From assembly GCA_016931535.1 (NCBI GenBank), contig JAFGEP010000028.1:18712-82711 (forward strand): a DNA stretch of 64,000 nt, read 5' to 3'. Shown piece after piece: positions 18,520-27,450 of the stretch. A program made the translations under genes and the position numbers. The first letter of the stretch is position 1; every line of letters starts with the position of its first letter. The notes beneath the pieces were generated by a model. That model saw only the letters and a program-made list of their open reading frames with translations. It had not been told where the DNA came from and did no database searches. The DNA is from Bradymonadales bacterium. GTDB taxonomy: Bacteria > Myxococcota_A > Bradymonadia > JAFGEP01.

Positions 18520-19370
18520 GGCCGCTCCTTTCGCAAGGTGAAGGCAATCTGTTCGAAGGGCTCGGGAAGATCGAGGAAACCCTCGGCCGCTATCGCGGGA
18601 TCGGCCGCCAGGCGGCGGGCGCTCTGGATCACCTGCTCGGTAGGGAGCAAAGAAGGGGAGGTGACAAAGAAAAAGCGCTCGAACAGCGGCGCGTCGTCCA
18701 AACGAAAGGCGCGATCGAGCAGGACCTCTCCGCTCTCCTCCAAGCGGGTCGAGCCTTCCAGACGAGGGGGCAGGTGCAGCGAGACGGCGCCCGCACCGTC
18801 GATGGAGACGATCACCCCATACGGCCGGCCGGCTGCGACATACCCCAGGCGGATCACGTTGCCGGCCTCGACCACCGCTCCGTCCTCCAGCCGCTCGGCA
18901 CCATCTGCACCGGCCTGGCCGCTCTCCATCCGGCGGTAGACATTCAGTGTGGGCTCCAACCCCTTGATGGTCGTCTCCTCCAGCGAGGGGGGCACAGGAG
19001 CGACACCGGGTCGGATGCGGAGATCCAGCAGGAGGACAGCCAGCAAGACGGCGGTCGCCGCCGCCATGGCCCCCGACCAGGCGGCGATCCGCGAGATCTT
19101 CTGGCGACGGATCCGCGCCTGCTCCTGCTGCTGAAGAAGGGCGGCTCTGCGCCTGATCTCGACAATCATCTTTTCTGAGGGGAAGCGCTGCAGAAGCTCG
19201 GCGTTGTGCGACTCCAGCGCGTCCCGGTGCTGGTCAAGCCGATGTGCACCCAGGTGTGCTTGCAGCTCTTGCAGCTCCTCTTCGGGAAGCTCTCCAACCA
19301 TCAGCTTTTCGAGCTGCAGCACGCCATACCCTTTTTCGTGGCGATCCGCATCTTCACTCCTGACACTCAC
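18516..19370 (-). CDS. Membrane protein with anti-sigma-like position and cytoplasmic N terminus
   Basis: 284 residues. A cytoplasmic helical N-terminal part (1-100, rich in Leu/Glu/Gln) is followed by one transmembrane segment (about 104-120) and an extracytoplasmic domain that resembles DUF4384. No HxxxCxxC zinc motif of classical anti-sigma factors is visible. Its role as anti-sigma factor is inferred from position: its GTG overlaps the sigma factor stop (GTGA at 19367-19370) and its own stop overlaps the caspase start. It would tether or inactivate the sigma factor until a periplasmic signal arrives. Confidence 0.7.
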   Translation of the reverse strand: MSVRSEDADRHEKGYGVLQLEKLMVGELPEEELQELQAHLGAHRLDQHRDALESHNAELLQRFPSEKMIVEIRRRAALLQQQEQARIRRQKISRIAAWSGAMAAATAVLLAVLLLDLRIRPGVAPVPPSLEETTIKGLEPTLNVYRRMESGQAGADGAERLEDGAVVEAGNVIRLGYVAAGRPYGVIVSIDGAGAVSLHLPPRLEGSTRLEESGEVLLDRAFRLDDAPLFERFFFVTSPSLLPTEQVIQSARRLAADPAIAAEGFLDLPEPFEQIAFTLRKERP

Positions 19371-19882
19371 GGTCTTCCCTCCAGCTCCACCAGCCGACTC
19401 TTCAGCTGGCGCAACCGCTTGCGGACTCCGGAAACGCTCATTCTGGCCTCGCGCGCCACCTCCTCCAGCGACCAGCCGTCGACAAAGTGGAGGGCGGCCA
19501 TCACCCGGGTCGATGTCCGTTCCGCGCCAAACAGCGCTTCGAGCAGCCTTCTGGAGATCGTCGAGGACTCCAGCTCTTCGGCCGCGGCGATGGACAGCAA
19601 AAGCTGCTCCCTGCGGTCTTCGGGGTGCCGGCGTTGCCGGCGCAGATAGTTCAAGCTGGTCAAGGTCGCCATCCGGTACAGCAGACTCGCCAGACCACGA
19701 GCATCGAACCGCTCCTGGCGAGCCAGAAGGTTGGCAAAGACATCCTGCATGGCATCCTCGGCTTGCCGCTCGTCGCCCAACAAGTACTGGCAGCGGCGGA
19801 AAACCATCGGCCCGTAACGCCGATAGCAGCTTTCGACGTCGATCCCCACGTCCACCTCGGCAACCTTCTGGTCAATTATCAC
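19367..19882 (-). CDS. ECF-type RNA polymerase sigma factor
   Basis: Up to 171 residues with the region 2 pattern (YRRYGPMVFRRCQYLLGDER, then AEDAMQDVF) and a region 4 helix-turn-helix (WSLEEVAREARMS, then VRKRLRQLK). First gene of the sigma / anti-sigma-like / caspase operon, so it probably controls its own operon. The GTG at 19882 lacks a clear ribosome site. A GTG at 19855 is preceded by AAGG and would also give a complete sigma factor, so the start is uncertain. Divergent from nfo with about 100 bases between. Confidence 0.9.
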   Translation of the reverse strand: MIIDQKVAEVDVGIDVESCYRRYGPMVFRRCQYLLGDERQAEDAMQDVFANLLARQERFDARGLASLLYRMATLTSLNYLRRQRRHPEDRREQLLLSIAAAEELESSTISRRLLEALFGAERTSTRVMAALHFVDGWSLEEVAREARMSVSGVRKRLRQLKSRLVELEGRP

Positions 19883-19981
19883 CGCGAAGAGGACAACCTG
19901 TCACTCGACACCGCGTTTTTCTCAACGAAAGTTGTGGTATAGCTTGACCCCCGTTGGAACCATGCCACCCGGGAGGCGATC

Positions 19982-20833
19982 ATGCTGCTGGGCGCTCACA
20001 TGTCGATTGCGGGGGGGGTATCGAAGGCGATCGAGCGAGCCCGATCCATCGGGTGTACGGCGATGCAGATCTTCACCAGCTCGGCACGGGGTTGGAAGGC
20101 CCAACCCATCGGGGATGAGGAAGCCCGTCGCTTCCGGGATCTGGCACATCAGTTCGGCCCTCGGGCGATTTTGGTCCACGACAACTACCTGATCAACCTG
20201 GCCGCCACCAACGAGGGGAACCACGCCCGCTCGGTGGAGGCGTTCGTCGGCGAGATCGAGCGATGCGACCTGCTGGACGCCCCCTTTCTGGTCATGCACC
20301 CCGGTTCGGCCATGGAGGCCACCCGGAAGGAGGGGATGGCCAAGATCGCCAGGTCGCTCAACGGGATCCTCGACCGGTTGCCCGACAGCCGGGTCACCAT
20401 CTTGCTGGAGACCACGGCGGGTCAGGGGACCAACCTGGGCTATCGCTTCGAGGAGCTGCGGGACATCCTCGACCAGCTGGACCGGCCGGATCGCTTCGGG
20501 ATCTGCCTGGACACCTGCCATGTGTACGCTGCGGGATACGAGATCACCACCCCCCACGGCTACCAGCAGACGTTCGAGGAGCTCGACCGACTCATCGGCC
20601 TGGACCGGCTGAAGGGTTTTCATCTCAACGACTCCAAGAACGGCCTGGGCTCCAGGGTCGACCGGCACGAGGAGATCGGCCGTGGGGCCATGGGGTTGGA
20701 GCCGTTTCGGATGCTGCTGAACGACGCGCGGTTCTCGAACATCCCCATGAGCATCGAGACCCCCAAGGAGAAGGCGACCGACCTGGAACCGGATGCCAGG
20801 AACCTGGAGATCTTGCGGTCGCTGGTCCGTTGA
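19982..20833 (+). CDS. nfo: Endonuclease IV (apurinic/apyrimidinic endonuclease)
   Basis: 283 residues, the usual length for Nfo. Cleaves DNA 5' of abasic sites in base excision repair. The trinuclear zinc ligands are present in order: HDNY (His66), HPGS, LETTAGQG, DTCH, HLNDSK, VDRHEEIG and ETPK. The start has GGGAGG seven bases upstream. Monocistronic in appearance; the repair gene tag lies 3 kb downstream but is separated by the CoA-transferase gene. Confidence 0.97.
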   Translation: MLLGAHMSIAGGVSKAIERARSIGCTAMQIFTSSARGWKAQPIGDEEARRFRDLAHQFGPRAILVHDNYLINLAATNEGNHARSVEAFVGEIERCDLLDAPFLVMHPGSAMEATRKEGMAKIARSLNGILDRLPDSRVTILLETTAGQGTNLGYRFEELRDILDQLDRPDRFGICLDTCHVYAAGYEITTPHGYQQTFEELDRLIGLDRLKGFHLNDSKNGLGSRVDRHEEIGRGAMGLEPFRMLLNDARFSNIPMSIETPKEKATDLEPDARNLEILRSLVR

Positions 20834-21092
20834 CCGTGCCGGGAGATCGGCCGCCAGGGCCGACCGCACAGTGGTAGATCCCAGAGCCACCGCCTGTTCC
20901 CCGTGCAATACGTCCGCTTCCACGCCTGTTCTCCTCCGCCAGCTGGAACAGACCACCCGGCAAGAGGGAGCAGGTCGGCCTCGATCGGCGCTAATCGAGG
21001 GGGGGGTCGATCGAGCTACTGGACAAGGGGGAACCACGACCACCCCGCTTCCCTCCCGGCGAGATGTCGGGTAAGAGCGGCGAGCGGGATGT

Positions 21093-21113
21093 TCGAACGC
21101 AACGGGCGTTCGA
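21093..21113. promoter_or_regulatory. Perfect inverted repeat directly 5' of a ribosome binding site
   Basis: TCGAACGC and GCGTTCGA form an 8-bp perfect stem around a 5-base loop. It ends immediately before GGAGGG (21114-21119), the ribosome binding site of the CoA-transferase start at 21130. It could be an operator or an mRNA hairpin that affects initiation; which one cannot be told from sequence. Confidence 0.5.
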
Positions 21114-21129
21114 GGAGGGTGGAAACGAG

Positions 21130-23631
21130 ATGGCAAACGGCGTGCTGGATGGGATCCGGGTCATCGAGCTGGGACGGCGCATCGCCGCTCCGCTGGCGGG
21201 CATGCTGCTGGCGGAGCAGGGCGCCGAGGTCGTGCGAATCATCGATCGAGGATCGCAAGCCCCAGAGGATCCGGTACTCGATGCACTGCTGGCGCGTGGT
21301 AAGGACGAGCTCTTCCTGGACCTCGACGAGGAGTCGGAACGGGCTGCCCTGCGCGATCTGATCGGCCGGGCCGACGTGGTGATCGAGAACCTGGCGGAGG
21401 GCGAGCTGATCGGCAGGGGGATCGACCTGGACCGGATCCGCATTGAGGCCAACCCGGGGTTGATCAGCTGCAGCATCACCCCCTTTCCGCCCGGCGACCC
21501 TCGCGGCAAGCTACCGGACCACGAGGCGGTCTCGGGCATGGCCGGTTACCTGTACGAAAAGCCGCTGGGCAAGCCGCGTTACCACGACTTCCCGATCGGC
21601 TCGGTGCTGTCCGCCCTGTTCGCCGCCAACGGCGTGGTGGCCGCCCTGTTCGCCAGGCTCGAGCATCACCGGGGCCAGCACATCGATACCGCGTTGTACC
21701 ATGCCAACCTCTTCTCCCAGATCATCCAGATCCTGGTGAAAACGGGGGTACCCAGGGGATTTCTGCCCTTCAAGATGATCGGAACGCCGTTCATGGGTCC
21801 CTGGCAGTGCGGAGACGGACGCTACATCTACCTTCACATCACGCTGCCGGCCCACAACGCCCGGATCCTCGAGATCCTCGAAGAGATCGGCTACGCCCAG
21901 CCGGTCGAAGAGCTGCGTTCGGTCATGTCGGAGGAGACCCGACGGGACCCCAGCCAGGTCAAGAGCATTCCCGAGGCCAAGCGGATCCGGTCCATCTACG
22001 AGAAGGTATTTATGAGTCGACCGGCCCAGGAATGGGAGAAACTCCTGGGGCAGGAGCTGTGCTGCATCAAGATCCGAACCATCGAGGAGTGGCTGGTAGA
22101 CTCCATGGCGGCGGGCATGTCGGACGCCTGCCAGGTAGAGGACCCGGTATTCGGGCAGATCACCGGACCTGGCCCCGCCATTGTGGCCCCTGATCATCCG
22201 CCCATCATCCGCCCACGCCATGTGGGTTCGACATCGGTGGCCGATCTGCTGGTCCGATGGGAGCCACCCAACGTCCAGAACGAAGGGAAAACGGGCCCGG
22301 AAAACCGGATTCGACCCGGTCCCCCGCTGGAGGGGATCCGTGTGCTCGACCTCTCGCGGGTGATCGCCGGACCGTGCGCGGCCCGAGTGCTCGCCGAGCT
22401 GGGCGCGGAGGTCCTGTCGGTGCAGAGCCCGAGCGGGCTGGACTGGGCGCTCTCTTTCCACCTGGTGTTCAATGCCGGCAAGCGATCGGTGACCCTGGAC
22501 TTCACCGATGACGAGGGCAAGCGCAAGCTGTGGGCGATCATGGAGGATCTCAAGCCCCACGCCTTCATCCAGAACTACCGCCACCTCGACATCGCCCGGG
22601 CCATCGGGGTCGACCCGGAAGCGATGCGAGGCCGGTTTCCGGAGATCGTCTATACCCACCTCAACGCCTACGGCAACGAGGGGGTGTGGCAGAACCGGCC
22701 CGGGTTCGAGCAGGTGGTCCAGGCGGTGTCCGGGATCCAGGTGTCCTATGCCGGCGGGGGCCCTCCCCGGTTGGTGCCCACCCCGGTCATCGACATCGGC
22801 TCCGGGCTGTTGGGGGCATTCGCCACCCTGCTGGGGCTGGTTCACCAGCGGCGAACCGGCCAGGGTCTCTTCGCCACCACCCACCTGACCCAGATGTCGG
22901 TTCTTTTCCAGATCGGCGCAGTGGCCGAGTTCCAGCGGGAGCGTTGCCTCCAGAGCGCCCACGAGCGGGGAGCTCCGGTCGAGGCCGACCCCCAAAAGAG
23001 AGTCGTGGGCGGCATTGTTCGGGCGCGGGACCGTTATGCCTGCCTGGTGGGCCATCGAGGGGAGATCGAGCGCTGGTTGGACCACGCCGGTCTGGCCGAG
23101 ACCGACCGGCTGGCGAGAAAAACTCCCATGGGGCTCCTGGCCCGGTGGCGGGAACGGCCGAGGCCTGGCGGTCCGAGCGGCCTTCCAGGGCCTCAGGCCC
23201 CCGACCCGGTGACCGTCGCCGCCCGCTGGATGTGGACGAAACCGCTGTCACACTGGCAGCGCAGCCTGGAGACGGCGGGGGTGGCAGACAGCGTCCTTCT
23301 GGTGACCAATGCCGGCATGCGCCAACTCACCGAGGAGATCCGGCGGTTCGATTCCAGCCCCCAGCCGGTAGTGCGCAAGCGGGATTACCCCGGCTGCCCC
23401 ACTCCGCTCACCTTTGTCGCCAGCCCCATCCGGATGTCCTTGACCCCTGTCGTCGACGTCTCCCCCCCGCCCCAGCGGGGAGAGCACACCCGACAGGTGC
23501 TGGCGCACATCGGCGTCCAGGTCCCCGAGGGGACGGGCGTCATCCCCTATCCAGGCGACAAGCCGCTACTGGTGTGGCTGTCGAACCTCGTGCGCTGGGG
23601 TTACTTCGCCTGGAGGTCGGGGAACATCTGA
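21130..23631 (+). CDS. Double-domain CaiB/BaiF family CoA-transferase
   Basis: 833 residues from the ATG at 21130, chosen because GGAGGG lies 10 bases upstream; an earlier in-frame ATG exists at 21064 without such a site. Two class III CoA-transferase units lie in tandem: the first opens with LDGIRVIELGRRIAAPLAG, the second (from about residue 400) with LEGIRVLDLSRVIAGPCAA. Family III enzymes move CoA between carboxylic acids through an aspartyl-CoA anhydride. In unit 1 the candidate Asp lies in LPDHEAVSGMAG; in unit 2 the matching site reads PGFEQVVQAVSG, with Glu where Asp is usual, so the halves may not be equivalent. Substrates unknown; neighbours give no clue. Confidence 0.88.
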   Translation: MANGVLDGIRVIELGRRIAAPLAGMLLAEQGAEVVRIIDRGSQAPEDPVLDALLARGKDELFLDLDEESERAALRDLIGRADVVIENLAEGELIGRGIDLDRIRIEANPGLISCSITPFPPGDPRGKLPDHEAVSGMAGYLYEKPLGKPRYHDFPIGSVLSALFAANGVVAALFARLEHHRGQHIDTALYHANLFSQIIQILVKTGVPRGFLPFKMIGTPFMGPWQCGDGRYIYLHITLPAHNARILEILEEIGYAQPVEELRSVMSEETRRDPSQVKSIPEAKRIRSIYEKVFMSRPAQEWEKLLGQELCCIKIRTIEEWLVDSMAAGMSDACQVEDPVFGQITGPGPAIVAPDHPPIIRPRHVGSTSVADLLVRWEPPNVQNEGKTGPENRIRPGPPLEGIRVLDLSRVIAGPCAARVLAELGAEVLSVQSPSGLDWALSFHLVFNAGKRSVTLDFTDDEGKRKLWAIMEDLKPHAFIQNYRHLDIARAIGVDPEAMRGRFPEIVYTHLNAYGNEGVWQNRPGFEQVVQAVSGIQVSYAGGGPPRLVPTPVIDIGSGLLGAFATLLGLVHQRRTGQGLFATTHLTQMSVLFQIGAVAEFQRERCLQSAHERGAPVEADPQKRVVGGIVRARDRYACLVGHRGEIERWLDHAGLAETDRLARKTPMGLLARWRERPRPGGPSGLPGPQAPDPVTVAARWMWTKPLSHWQRSLETAGVADSVLLVTNAGMRQLTEEIRRFDSSPQPVVRKRDYPGCPTPLTFVASPIRMSLTPVVDVSPPPQRGEHTRQVLAHIGVQVPEGTGVIPYPGDKPLLVWLSNLVRWGYFAWRSGNI

Positions 23632-23657
23632 CAGCGGGAAGCACAGTGGAGTCCAGG

Positions 23658-24299
23658 ATGAACGCCTCAGGCCTGATCTTCGAACCCGATGGAAAGCCCC
23701 GCTGCTTCTGGTGCGGCGGCAACGCCGAGATGGTGGCCTACCACGACAACGAGTGGGGGCGCCCGGTAACAGACGACCGGCGGTTGTTCGAGAAGCTGTG
23801 CCTGGAGGGGTTCCAGGCCGGTCTGAGCTGGCTCACCATCTTGAGGAAACGGGAGGCGTTCCGCCGGGCTTTTTGCGGCTTCGACTTCGAGGTGGTGGCC
23901 CGATTCACCGAACAGGACGTTCAGCGGCTGTTGGCGGATGCGTCGATCGTCCGACACCGCGGCAAGATCGAGTCGGCCGTGAACAATGCCGCTCGCGCCT
24001 GCGAGCTGGTCGAGGAGTGTGGCTCTCTGGCGGCCTTTTTCCTGCGTTTCCGCCCCCCCGAAGGGAGCCGACCGGCGCGGATCACCAGGCAGGTGCTGGA
24101 GCAGTTGACCACCTCTCCGGTATCGAAAGCGCTGGCAAAAGAGCTGAAGCGCCGGGGGTGGACCTTCGTGGGGCCCACGACGGCCTATGCCTTCATGCAG
24201 TCTGTGGGGCTGGTCAACGACCACATCGACGGATGCCACGTTCGATCCCTGGTGGAGACGCAACGTGCCGCGATGGAGGCGCCGACCCCGGGCACCTGA
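23658..24299 (+). CDS. tag: DNA-3-methyladenine glycosylase I
   Basis: 213 residues. Removes 3-methyladenine from alkylated DNA. Closely follows the Tag family: CFWCGGN (zinc Cys), YHDNEWGRP, FEKLCLEGFQAGLSWLTIL, RHRGKIES, KRRGWTFVGPTTAYAFMQ, and GLVNDH with the C-terminal zinc ligands in DGCH. The ATG at 23658 follows GGAGTCCAGG. It starts 26 bases after the CoA-transferase stop and may be cotranscribed with it. Confidence 0.96.
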   Translation: MNASGLIFEPDGKPRCFWCGGNAEMVAYHDNEWGRPVTDDRRLFEKLCLEGFQAGLSWLTILRKREAFRRAFCGFDFEVVARFTEQDVQRLLADASIVRHRGKIESAVNNAARACELVEECGSLAAFFLRFRPPEGSRPARITRQVLEQLTTSPVSKALAKELKRRGWTFVGPTTAYAFMQSVGLVNDHIDGCHVRSLVETQRAAMEAPTPGT

Positions 24300-24326
24300 G
24301 CCAGCGCATCTGCCGGCAGTCCCCAG

Positions 24327-25226
24327 CTACCTGCCTTGCGTCGATCCCAGCAGAAAGGGGGAGTCGGGGTCATGTCGGAGCGTTTTGTGCAGGAAATCGG
24401 GTGAGTGGCGGGTGGCGTAGCAGTAGACGCAGCCGTGCAGGCAGGAGTCGTTCATGCCGATGTCCCGGCTGATGGCGCAACGGCAGGCGGCACGTTGGCC
24501 CGGGTCCTTGGTGGCGGTCAGATGGACACCGAGCGACGCCAGCAGGTCGGCGTCGATGCAGGCGCCGTGACGAACCCCGACCGCAGAGTAGTCGGTCTCC
24601 TCGGCGCAGGTGAGCACCTCGATTCCGACAGCCTGCGCAACCTGGGCCATGTGGCCGAGTACCTGCCTCATCTCGGGGCTAGCCTCGGCCTGGTGGTCTA
24701 TCACAAACCGGTCATCCTTCAGCTCGGCCATGCGCCTGACCGTCTTGCGGTACAGGTCCACGATGCTCACCATCACTCGGCCGGTGGCACCCTGGAGCGA
24801 TTGGACCAGCCTCTCGAAGGCGGTGGCATGGAAGTCGTACCCCGTGACCGGGGTGATGAGGATCGGGTCGTAGCGCCAGATGACGCGGGCGGCGCCCAGC
24901 CGGTCGGCCAGGAGGCGAAAGGTCTCGATCCGCTGCTCGAGGGGCGGTACCGCCGGCTCCAGCTCGATCGGGTAGTCATTGAGGGTGAACAGGAAGAGGT
25001 AGAAAAAGCCCCGTTCTTCCAGCTCGGTGAGAATCGGCATCATCGGCTTCGGGTTCTTCGACCAGAACACGAGGGCGTCCACCTCTTCCGGCAGCAGCGA
25101 TACCCTCCTGATCTGCCTGGTGTTGAACGGGTTGGGGACCAGGCAGAACCCCGCGCGGATCCGGTTCAGCAACCAGGGGGAGTAAAACGCCGGAATATCC
25201 GTCCGCCTGCTGGCCGAAATGATCAC
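24327..25226 (-). CDS. DUF1848 family protein with C-terminal Cys cluster
   Basis: 299 residues, GTG start. Begins with the DUF1848 signature (IISASRRTDIPAFY) and includes ALVFWSKNP and IWRYDPI. The C-terminal part carries a Cys cluster (CRCA, then NDSCLHGCVYCYA) whose CxxxCxYC spacing suggests an iron-sulfur centre, similar to radical-SAM-like proteins. Biochemical role of the family is not established. It is convergent with tag and divergent from the methyltransferase at 25469. Confidence 0.85.
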   Translation of the reverse strand: MIISASRRTDIPAFYSPWLLNRIRAGFCLVPNPFNTRQIRRVSLLPEEVDALVFWSKNPKPMMPILTELEERGFFYLFLFTLNDYPIELEPAVPPLEQRIETFRLLADRLGAARVIWRYDPILITPVTGYDFHATAFERLVQSLQGATGRVMVSIVDLYRKTVRRMAELKDDRFVIDHQAEASPEMRQVLGHMAQVAQAVGIEVLTCAEETDYSAVGVRHGACIDADLLASLGVHLTATKDPGQRAACRCAISRDIGMNDSCLHGCVYCYATRHSPDFLHKTLRHDPDSPFLLGSTQGR

Positions 25227-25468
25227 GAGCTTGACCTTGAACCGGGCTCGTTCCCCTGCTGCGCTCGCCTGTGCGTCTCCATGTTTCCTTCGATCGGATC
25301 CAGCGCCCGGCGCTCCACCTTCCAGCGCCAGATACGTCTCTCTTCAAGTTCCGACCGTGGTCCCCACCTTCGGTTTGGCCCTCTTGCTACTTTCCAGCCT
25401 TTCTGTGTTTACTGCAGAGCATCGACTCCATCGTGGGGCTGGCCCCGATCGAGGTAGAGAATAGCCCA

Positions 25469-26044
25469 ATGAGCGGCGAGGAATCCAGGACCGGCCGACT
25501 TTGTCCCTGGTGGATCGGTCACCTCCTTGCCAGCCGTGTCCGAAGGCTATTCGAGAACCCGGAGCGCATCGTCGGGCCCTACCTCAAAGAGGGCCTGACG
25601 ACTCTGGACATCGGCTGTGGAATGGGCTTCTTCACCTTGCCGATGGCCAGGCTTGTCGGTCCGCAGGGCAAGGTGATCGCAGTGGACCGGCAGTTGCGGA
25701 TGCTGGCGAGCCTGGAACGACGGGCCAGCAAAGCCGCCCTGGCGGATCGGATCATCTGCCACCACTGCGAGGCGAAGTCGCTGCGCCTCGAGCGGTACCG
25801 AAAGCAGATCGACTTCGCCCTGGCATTCTACGTAGTACACGAGGTACGGGATCCCGACCGCCTGTTTGCAGAGCTTCGCGAGGCGATCAAAGAGGGCGGT
25901 CGCCTGCTGGTAGCCGAACCACCGAGAGGCCTGTTCACAGGCGACTTCCAGGCCACCCTGGATCTGGCGCGTGGCTGCGGGTTCACAATCCTCGATCGGC
26001 CTGCGATCGGCAGCAGGAAAGACCGCTCGGCATTGCTAGGGTGA
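25469..26044 (+). CDS. Class I SAM-dependent methyltransferase
   Basis: 191 residues from the ATG at 25469; the frame extends upstream but without family similarity. Motif I reads TLDIGCGMGFF, followed by an acidic VIAVDRQ and a LAFYVVHEV segment. Such enzymes transfer a methyl group from S-adenosylmethionine; the substrate cannot be read from sequence. Its stop overlaps the GTG of larE (GTGA at 26041-26044), so the two are translationally coupled. Confidence 0.82.
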   Translation: MSGEESRTGRLCPWWIGHLLASRVRRLFENPERIVGPYLKEGLTTLDIGCGMGFFTLPMARLVGPQGKVIAVDRQLRMLASLERRASKAALADRIICHHCEAKSLRLERYRKQIDFALAFYVVHEVRDPDRLFAELREAIKEGGRLLVAEPPRGLFTGDFQATLDLARGCGFTILDRPAIGSRKDRSALLG

Positions 26045-26850
26045 AGCTGTTGGACGACCCCCTGTACCAACAACTGGTCAGCCATCTCGTTTCCTGTGGG
26101 AGCGTCCTGGTGGCTTTCTCGGGGGGGGTGGACAGCAGCCTCGTGCTGGCGGCGGCTCATGATGCCCTGGGTGATCGGGTGCTGGCGGTGACGGCCCGCT
26201 CTGTAGCCTTTCCCGCCGAGGAGCGGCAGCGGGCCATCGAGACGGCGCGCCAAGTTGGGGCGCGCCACCTGCTGGTCGATACCTTCGAGCTGGACAACCC
26301 GACCTACCGAGCCAACCCGCCAGACCGATGCTACCACTGCAAACGCGAGATCTTCGCGACGCTGTGCGCCGTCGCCGAAAAGGAGGGCCTCGATACCGTG
26401 GTAGATGGCTCCAACGCCGACGATGCGTCCGACCATCGACCAGGAGCCAGAGCGGCCCAGGAGCTGCAGATCCGCTCCCCTCTGGCCGAGCTGAGCCTGG
26501 GTAAGTCCGCCATCAGGCGACTCGCTCAGAGCCGCGGTCTTCCCGGCTGGGATCGACCGGCATCTGCCTGTCTCGCCTCTCGGATTCCTTACGGCCAGCC
26601 GATCACCGTGGAGAGGCTCTATCGCATGGAGCGGACGGAAGCCGGCCTGCGAGACCTCGGTTTTCGCGTCGTCCGCCTGCGGGATCACGGCGATCTGGCC
26701 CGCATCGAGGTGGGTCCCGACCAGGTCGCACAAGCGTTCGATCGCGCGATCCGGGAGGAGATGGTCCAGCTTTGCCGGCAGCAAGGGTTCACCTATGTCT
26801 GCCTGGACCTGGCCGGCTATCGCACCGGCTCGTTGAACGAGGTGCTGTAG
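26041..26850 (+). CDS. larE: ATP-dependent sacrificial sulfur transferase LarE
   Basis: 269 residues with GTG start. PP-loop SGGVDSS (27-33) and the sulfur-donating Cys in ASACLASR (Cys177, matching Cys176 of the Lactobacillus enzyme), plus GYRTGSLNE at the C terminus. LarE adenylates the carboxylates of the pyridinium cofactor precursor and transfers sulfur from its own Cys, in synthesis of the nickel-pincer cofactor used by lactate racemase-type enzymes. larB and larC are not in the window. Coupled to the preceding methyltransferase. Confidence 0.9.
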   Translation: MKLLDDPLYQQLVSHLVSCGSVLVAFSGGVDSSLVLAAAHDALGDRVLAVTARSVAFPAEERQRAIETARQVGARHLLVDTFELDNPTYRANPPDRCYHCKREIFATLCAVAEKEGLDTVVDGSNADDASDHRPGARAAQELQIRSPLAELSLGKSAIRRLAQSRGLPGWDRPASACLASRIPYGQPITVERLYRMERTEAGLRDLGFRVVRLRDHGDLARIEVGPDQVAQAFDRAIREEMVQLCRQQGFTYVCLDLAGYRTGSLNEVL

Positions 26851-26897
26851 GGCTGTCCGAGCCACCGGAGGTGGCGGATCGAGGGGTTTGTGCCACC

Positions 26898-26926
26898 TTG
26901 ACCGTCTACGGGCCGCCCCGTATATG
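26898..26926 (+). promoter_or_regulatory. Sigma70-like promoter of the two-component operon
   Basis: TTGACC (26898-26903), a 17-base spacer and TATATG (26921-26926). Transcription would start near 26933, about 23 bases before the ATG at 26956. Spacing is ideal, match to consensus is 5/6 and 4/6. Confidence 0.6.
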
Positions 26927-26955
26927 TAGGCAACTTAATCCGAGCAGGATGAGCC

Positions 26956-27450
26956 ATGCGCCCCAAGCGTCCCTTTGTCGCCTCTTTGGACCAGGTCAAG
27001 ATCACGCGAGTCGGTGAAGAAGCGATCATCGAGTATGCCGATCCGGGGGTCTGGACCACCCATTTTCGGATGGGACCCAAGATCAACAACCTGTCCGACC
27101 AGGAGATCCTGGACCTCTTCAACGAGCACATCGAGGCCAGCGAGCAGCTCCGGAAGCAGTACGAGCACGTGGCCATCGAGATACCCCCTGGCAAGCCTCA
27201 GATCGAGTACGACCACACCACTGGCCGTTGGATATCGAGGGGGGATGTGCTGCGCTGTCAGATCGCATCCGATGCGCCCGACATCGGACCGACCATCTAC
27301 ATCGACGAACAGGAGCTCTCCTGGGAGGAGTTCGGACGGCTGCTGGACAGCCACGAAGGTTGGGGCATGCGCCTGGTATTCGTGCCCGACGACGAGCTCC
27401 ACCTGGAACCGGAGATCGAGGTCCGCGAGCCACAAGAAGAGGAACCATGA
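26956..27450 (+). CDS. Conserved-looking small protein coupled to a histidine kinase, unknown function
   Basis: 164 residues, no signal peptide, no membrane segment. Soluble, acidic, with a C-terminal tail rich in Glu/Pro. It has the composition of an intact cytoplasmic protein (for example ITRVGEEAIIEYADP), and the ATG has AGGA nine bases upstream. Family not recognised. Its stop overlaps the kinase start (ATGA at 27447-27450) and the kinase overlaps the regulator in the same way, so it may be a third component or input of this signalling system. That role is inference from coupling only. Confidence 0.75.
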   Translation: MRPKRPFVASLDQVKITRVGEEAIIEYADPGVWTTHFRMGPKINNLSDQEILDLFNEHIEASEQLRKQYEHVAIEIPPGKPQIEYDHTTGRWISRGDVLRCQIASDAPDIGPTIYIDEQELSWEEFGRLLDSHEGWGMRLVFVPDDELHLEPEIEVREPQEEEP

